Assembly: GCA_041581935.1 (NCBI GenBank)
Contig: JBFICP010000156.1
Coordinates: 1 to 7,391 of the forward strand
Direction: 5' to 3'
Length of the DNA: 7,391 nucleotides
From: JAABYT01 sp041581935
GTDB lineage: Bacteria; Pseudomonadota; Gammaproteobacteria; HK1
Shown here: one piece after another, positions 4,258-7,391 of the stretch
How positions within the stretch are numbered: the first letter of the stretch is position 1
Layout of the letters: the number at the start of each line of letters is the position of its first letter
Program-made: the position numbers and the translations under genes
Notes under the pieces: generated by a model
The model's input: only the letters and a program-made list of their open reading frames with translations
What the model was told of the DNA's origin: nothing
The model's database searches: none

Positions 4258-6588
4258 CTAGAGATCCTCCGCAACGGCCTCTTTGGCTTGTGAATCTTCT
4301 GTTGCGGCCGAACCGGCCTCGGGCACCGTCTCGTCCGGGCCCGCCCGGGGCCAGGCGCGTTTCGTTTGGGTCTTCTCCTGCCCATCGGCATCGGTATCGT
4401 CAGGGCGTCTGAGCGGCCGCAGGCTCTCCATCTTGTTGCGGAATTCATCCGTCACCTGTGCCGCATCGGCTGAATTGCGAACCGCGCGCGGCGTGATCAG
4501 CACCACCAGCTCGGTGCGCACCTGCTCGTCGACGGTGGCGCCGAACAACGGGCCGATGATGGGCAGATTGTAAAGCCCCGGGATCCCCGAGCGGCTCTCG
4601 ACTTTCTGCTCGCGAATGAGCCCGCCGAGGACCACGGTCTGGCCGCTTTGCACGGCGACCGACGTCGTGATGCTGCGCTTGGAGATTGTCGGCGTGAGCG
4701 TGGTCGTGTCGGTGGAATCGCTGGCGACCTGGCTCACCTCCTGCTCGACGTCCATGACCACCATACCCCCGGAATTGACCCGCGGCGTCACCGACAGCAG
4801 CACTCCGGTGTTTCGGTACTCGATGTTGTTGACGATGGGCGACGCCGCACCCACGGTGGACTGCTGCTGCTGGGTCACGATTGGCACTTCCTCACCGACG
4901 TCGATGTTCGCGGTCTGATTGTTGAGCACCATCAGTGACGGTGAGGAAATCACGTTCAGACGCGAGTCTTCGGCCAGAGCGTTGAGGACCGCGCGTACGG
5001 CCCCTGCGCTGTCGACAATGGAATAGGAAAATCCCGGAATGATGGCACCGATCCCGGTTCCGGTAGCACTGAGATCCAGCAGGCCCTGGCCGGACTTGCT
5101 GCCGAGCTGGTTCGTGAAGAACCATTCCATGCCGTATCTGAGGTCGCCCTGCAAGGTGATCTCCGCGATCGTGGCCTCGATGAGCACCTGCTGGGGCGAG
5201 ACGTCGAGGCGGCGCAAAGCCGCTTCGACCTGCTTGTACTGCTGCGCGGTGGCGAGTATCACCAGCGCATTGTTGACCTCGTCTGCAATGACGCGGATGG
5301 TGCCGCTCGGCCCTAGGGCGACGCCCTCCCCGTCCACGGGCGAAATCCGCGGCGTGTACGCCGCTGGCGTGGTCGTCGCGCCTTCCGAAGCGGACGGCGC
5401 CGCCTGTCCTTCGACGGTGGGCGCCGGAGCCGCGATCTCCAGCGCTTCGAGCCCGGGAAGAAGCTCCGGTGGGCGAACGACCGCCTCACCGTCCTCGCGT
5501 TGAAATACTTCCCCCAGTACGCTTGCGAGATCGGCTGATCGGCCGTTCTGCACCCGGTACACATACAGTCGCCGACCGGCGCCGCCGCTCTCGCGATCCA
5601 GGCGTTCGACCCATTCGGCCACCTTCTCCAGATACTCGGGTCGGGGGGTGAGAACCAGCAGCCCGTTCAGGCGTTCCAAAGTGACGAACTGGATGATTCC
5701 CGACAAGGGACTCTCGCCGGTGTCGCCGAAAACCGCCTGGAGCTCGCTTGACAGTGTCTGGGCGTCGACGAAGTCGGGGGTAAACAGGGCCACCGACATA
5801 CCCTTCAACCAATCCACATCAAAAATGCGCACCGTCTCGAGCAATCCCGCAAGCTCGGGGCCACCGCCCGCCAGAACCAGAAGGTTGCGCGCGCTATCCA
5901 CGCGAACGACGTTGCCGGTGGCCACGAAAGGCTCGAGTATTTTCTGCATCTCCTCGGCGGCGATGTAAGACAGGGGCACGATGCGCACACTGAAGCCGCG
6001 CGGCAGAGCCTGGGCGGAGTTTCCGAGCTGCGGAGCGCGCGTGGCGCGCATGGCGCTTTCCCGGGGCACCACATTGTAGAGTCCGTCTTGGGAGACGAGC
6101 GCTGCACCGTTCATGCGCAGCAGCAGCTCGAGGGTCGGAATCAGGTCGTCGCGAGACAGGGGCTCGCTGGTCTGCAGGGTGGCCGCGCCCTGAACGGCCG
6201 GGTCGATCGTATAGTTCGCCTCCAGAAGATCGCCAAGGATCACCTTGACCACCTCGCGCAGATTGGTGTTCTCGAAGTTGAGGGTGATGTTGCCGGCGCC
6301 ATGAATGGTCGTCATCGGTGCCGGCGCGCGCACGAAGACACCGGTTCCGGGCTCAAAGAAATCCGCGGGGCGCCGCTCGTCTTCCAGAGCGACGTCCTCC
6401 GCGGGCGGCGGCACGGCCGCGGTTCGGGCTTCGGTCCTCGCCCGTTCGCCTTCGCCCACGGTATAGCCCTTGACGATATCGGGATGCAGCGTCTCGCAGC
6501 CGGACAGCAGGATGCCGGCAACCGCGCACAGCGAGCCGCCGGTGCGGCGCATCGCATGGTGCGCGCCTTCCGCCCGGGTGGTATTCAC
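4258..6588 (-). CDS. gspD: Type II secretion system secretin GspD, lipoprotein form
   Basis: The outer-membrane channel of the type II secretion system. The longest frame gives 776 residues from a GTG at 6588; ATG 6552 (residue 13) gives 764 residues and places the signal peptide at the N-terminus. Seen: a hydrophobic stretch and lipobox LLSG-C with Cys31; residue +2 is Glu, not the Asp retention signal. N0 is at about 100-175, N1 at 198-262, N2 at 266-332 and N3 at 339-462, interrupted by an Ala/Pro/Thr-rich insert (about 375-425). The secretin domain spans 465-703, with VGEEVPIVT at 564-572 and VVLGGLIRE then PIIGPLF at 652-682. The tail (704-776) is charged and low in complexity. Known: Xanthomonas XpsD is also a lipoprotein, which lets it reach the outer membrane without a separate pilotin. 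Gene order (M)-N-D supports the call. An AT-rich gap of 161 bases before it suggests a promoter of its own in addition to read-through. No terminator is evident after the stop. Confidence 0.95.
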   Translation of the reverse strand: MNTTRAEGAHHAMRRTGGSLCAVAGILLSGCETLHPDIVKGYTVGEGERARTEARTAAVPPPAEDVALEDERRPADFFEPGTGVFVRAPAPMTTIHGAGNITLNFENTNLREVVKVILGDLLEANYTIDPAVQGAATLQTSEPLSRDDLIPTLELLLRMNGAALVSQDGLYNVVPRESAMRATRAPQLGNSAQALPRGFSVRIVPLSYIAAEEMQKILEPFVATGNVVRVDSARNLLVLAGGGPELAGLLETVRIFDVDWLKGMSVALFTPDFVDAQTLSSELQAVFGDTGESPLSGIIQFVTLERLNGLLVLTPRPEYLEKVAEWVERLDRESGGAGRRLYVYRVQNGRSADLASVLGEVFQREDGEAVVRPPELLPGLEALEIAAPAPTVEGQAAPSASEGATTTPAAYTPRISPVDGEGVALGPSGTIRVIADEVNNALVILATAQQYKQVEAALRRLDVSPQQVLIEATIAEITLQGDLRYGMEWFFTNQLGSKSGQGLLDLSATGTGIGAIIPGFSYSIVDSAGAVRAVLNALAEDSRLNVISSPSLMVLNNQTANIDVGEEVPIVTQQQQSTVGAASPIVNNIEYRNTGVLLSVTPRVNSGGMVVMDVEQEVSQVASDSTDTTTLTPTISKRSITTSVAVQSGQTVVLGGLIREQKVESRSGIPGLYNLPIIGPLFGATVDEQVRTELVVLITPRAVRNSADAAQVTDEFRNKMESLRPLRRPDDTDADGQEKTQTKRAWPRAGPDETVPEAGSAATEDSQAKEAVAEDL

Positions 6589-6749
6589 CTGTTCGTATCG
6601 GACAATTTACTTTAAAAAAGGCATATTAAGTATTGTCGCTTAACCAATGATATTCAAGGAAATAGTGCAGATTTCGCCCAGGAGAAAGGGCCACTGCCAG
6701 CCGAGGGAAGTGAGTCGTGTCCGCGCCGCCCGACGCCGCGCGGTTTGCG
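6589..6749 (-). promoter_or_regulatory. gspN-gspD intergenic region with AT-rich promoter-like block
   Basis: Positions 6601-6660 contain 17 G or C in 60 bases (28%), in sharp contrast to the GC-rich surroundings. On the gspD strand, TTGAAT (6657-6652) and AATACT (6634-6629) are 17 bases apart, each four of six to the sigma-70 consensus, so this is a weak promoter candidate that would give gspD a leader of roughly 35-70 bases. A long gap inside a T2SS operon is unusual, since the preceding genes overlap by ATGA. Confidence 0.4.
6601..6637. repeat. Inverted repeat upstream of gspD
   Basis: GACAATTTACTT (6601-6612) and AAGTATTGTC (6628-6637) are complementary over ten bases apart from a two-base bulge (TT), around a 15-base A-rich loop. 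No T-run follows in the gspD direction. It could be an operator overlapping the promoter-like block or a structured leader near the gspD start. Confidence 0.4.
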
Positions 6750-7373
6750 CTAATTGCGCCCGGCGGCGCGTTTGGGCTGCCGCGGTCGATTACGCGCGGG
6801 CACCGCCTCGTCATCGCGAACCCGGCCAGATGCGGCGCTGCCGGTTGGCCCGCGTCGGCGAACCAACTCCGAAACGGGCGGCGGCGCTTCGAAGGAACGC
6901 AGCGACAGCTCCTCGCGGGTATCGCCGTTGATGAGCACGGCGCTGCTCGCATCGATCCGTTCCACCCGCCAGCCGGCGACGAGCTCGCCTTCCCGGACCC
7001 GGATCAGGCGACCCGTTGTGGCGTCCGCGAGAAGCGCGATGCGCTCATTGTCGACGATGACGATGGCGGAGACGGCATAGCGATTGACGTTCGGTGACTG
7101 TGCGCGAGGTGCTGCAGGTGGTGGCTCGACCGACGCGGTTGCCGAAGGCTCGCGATTCGGCATGAATAGTGGCCGCGACAGGGTTTCGGAGAAACTTTCG
7201 CGGTCCGGCAGTGCGAAACGCGGTGTGGGATTTTCCGCGACCGGGGCAAGGCTTTGGCTCGGGCCTCCTCCCCCGGGTCTGGCGCCGATATCGTAGTGCC
7301 ACTCAGCAACCACCAATGCCGCAAGTAATACGAGCAACACCAACAACCCGCCGGAGGAAGCGGCTCGCGTCAT
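6750..7373 (-). CDS. gspN: Type II secretion system protein N (XpsN/GspC-like inner-membrane protein)
   Basis: A 207-residue bitopic protein. Seen: a short cytoplasmic start, one membrane segment (about 9-23), a Pro/Gly-rich linker, and ETLSRPLFMPNREP at 63-76. This matches the F-x-E-x-L-x-RPLF-x-x-x-R signature that XpsN/GspN-type proteins share. A small domain at 97-162 (YAVSAIVI to ELSLRSF) resembles the homology region of GspC. It is followed by a Pro/Arg-rich tail without a recognisable PDZ or coiled coil. Known: in xps systems XpsN sits in the inner membrane with XpsL and XpsM and contacts the secretin XpsD, taking the GspC role. The ATG overlaps the stop of the upstream gene (ATGA), so the two are translationally coupled. 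A classical GspC is possible, but the position directly before gspD favours the N name. Confidence 0.82.
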   Translation of the reverse strand: MTRAASSGGLLVLLVLLAALVVAEWHYDIGARPGGGGPSQSLAPVAENPTPRFALPDRESFSETLSRPLFMPNREPSATASVEPPPAAPRAQSPNVNRYAVSAIVIVDNERIALLADATTGRLIRVREGELVAGWRVERIDASSAVLINGDTREELSLRSFEAPPPVSELVRRRGPTGSAASGRVRDDEAVPARNRPRQPKRAAGRN

Positions 7374-7391
7374 GCCGGCACCTCGCCCGCA
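7370..7391 (-). CDS. 3' end of upstream T2SS gene, probably gspM
   Basis: Only the last six whole codons (A-G-E-V-P-A) and the TGA at 7372-7370 are inside the window. The TGA overlaps the gspN ATG. The assignment to GspM rests only on the usual xps order L-M-N-D; nothing in the visible residues identifies the family. Confidence 0.45.

Noticed and set aside
6088..6615. A 175-codon rightward frame over the gspD start
   Set aside because: Antisense shadow of gspD; no family resemblance.

Overview
The window is GC-rich (above 60% by eye) with dense, short-spaced genes. It suggests a Gammaproteobacterium, probably related to the Xanthomonadales/Nevskiales side. The reason is the right half, where the type II secretion order M-N-D is that of the Xanthomonas xps locus and the secretin is made as a lipoprotein. 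No rRNA, tRNA, CRISPR array, insertion sequence or attachment site was seen.

Left part (1-3445): genes of the kind found together in lasso-peptide (RiPP) loci. Reading leftwards are a PqqD-like leader-recognition protein (1723-2013) and an asparagine-synthetase-like enzyme (1634 down past the left edge, frame open for 544 codons). Reading rightwards, from a shared 457-base control region, is an HPr-kinase-like protein (2471-3445). In known lasso pathways the PqqD-like protein (B1/RRE) binds the precursor leader, the Asn-synthetase homologue (C) closes the macrolactam ring, and the kinase (K) phosphorylates the precursor. Two expected parts, the precursor (A) and the leader protease (B2), are not recognisable here. 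They may lie beyond the left edge, or the system may be a non-canonical relative. A 29-codon ORF squeezed between B1 and C is a weak precursor or coupling-peptide candidate.

The divergent control region (2014-2470) holds a near-perfect CRP/Vfr/Clp-type operator (TGTGA-N6-TCACA), an overlapping set of CTCGAA/TTCGAG inverted repeats and a hairpin. This suggests cAMP-receptor-family control of the cluster.

Middle part (3446-4257): a small secreted protein with a staphylococcal-nuclease-like fold whose catalytic residues look lost. Next to it is a 98-base convergent gap in which I see no clear terminator.

Right part (4258-7391): the end of a leftward type II secretion operon. It holds the last codons of an upstream gene (probably gspM), gspN overlapping it by ATGA, a 161-base gap with an unusually AT-rich dyad, and then gspD, the lipoprotein secretin. 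These proteins build the inner-membrane to outer-membrane channel that exports folded periplasmic proteins. Nothing in the sequence directly links the T2SS to the RiPP-like genes.
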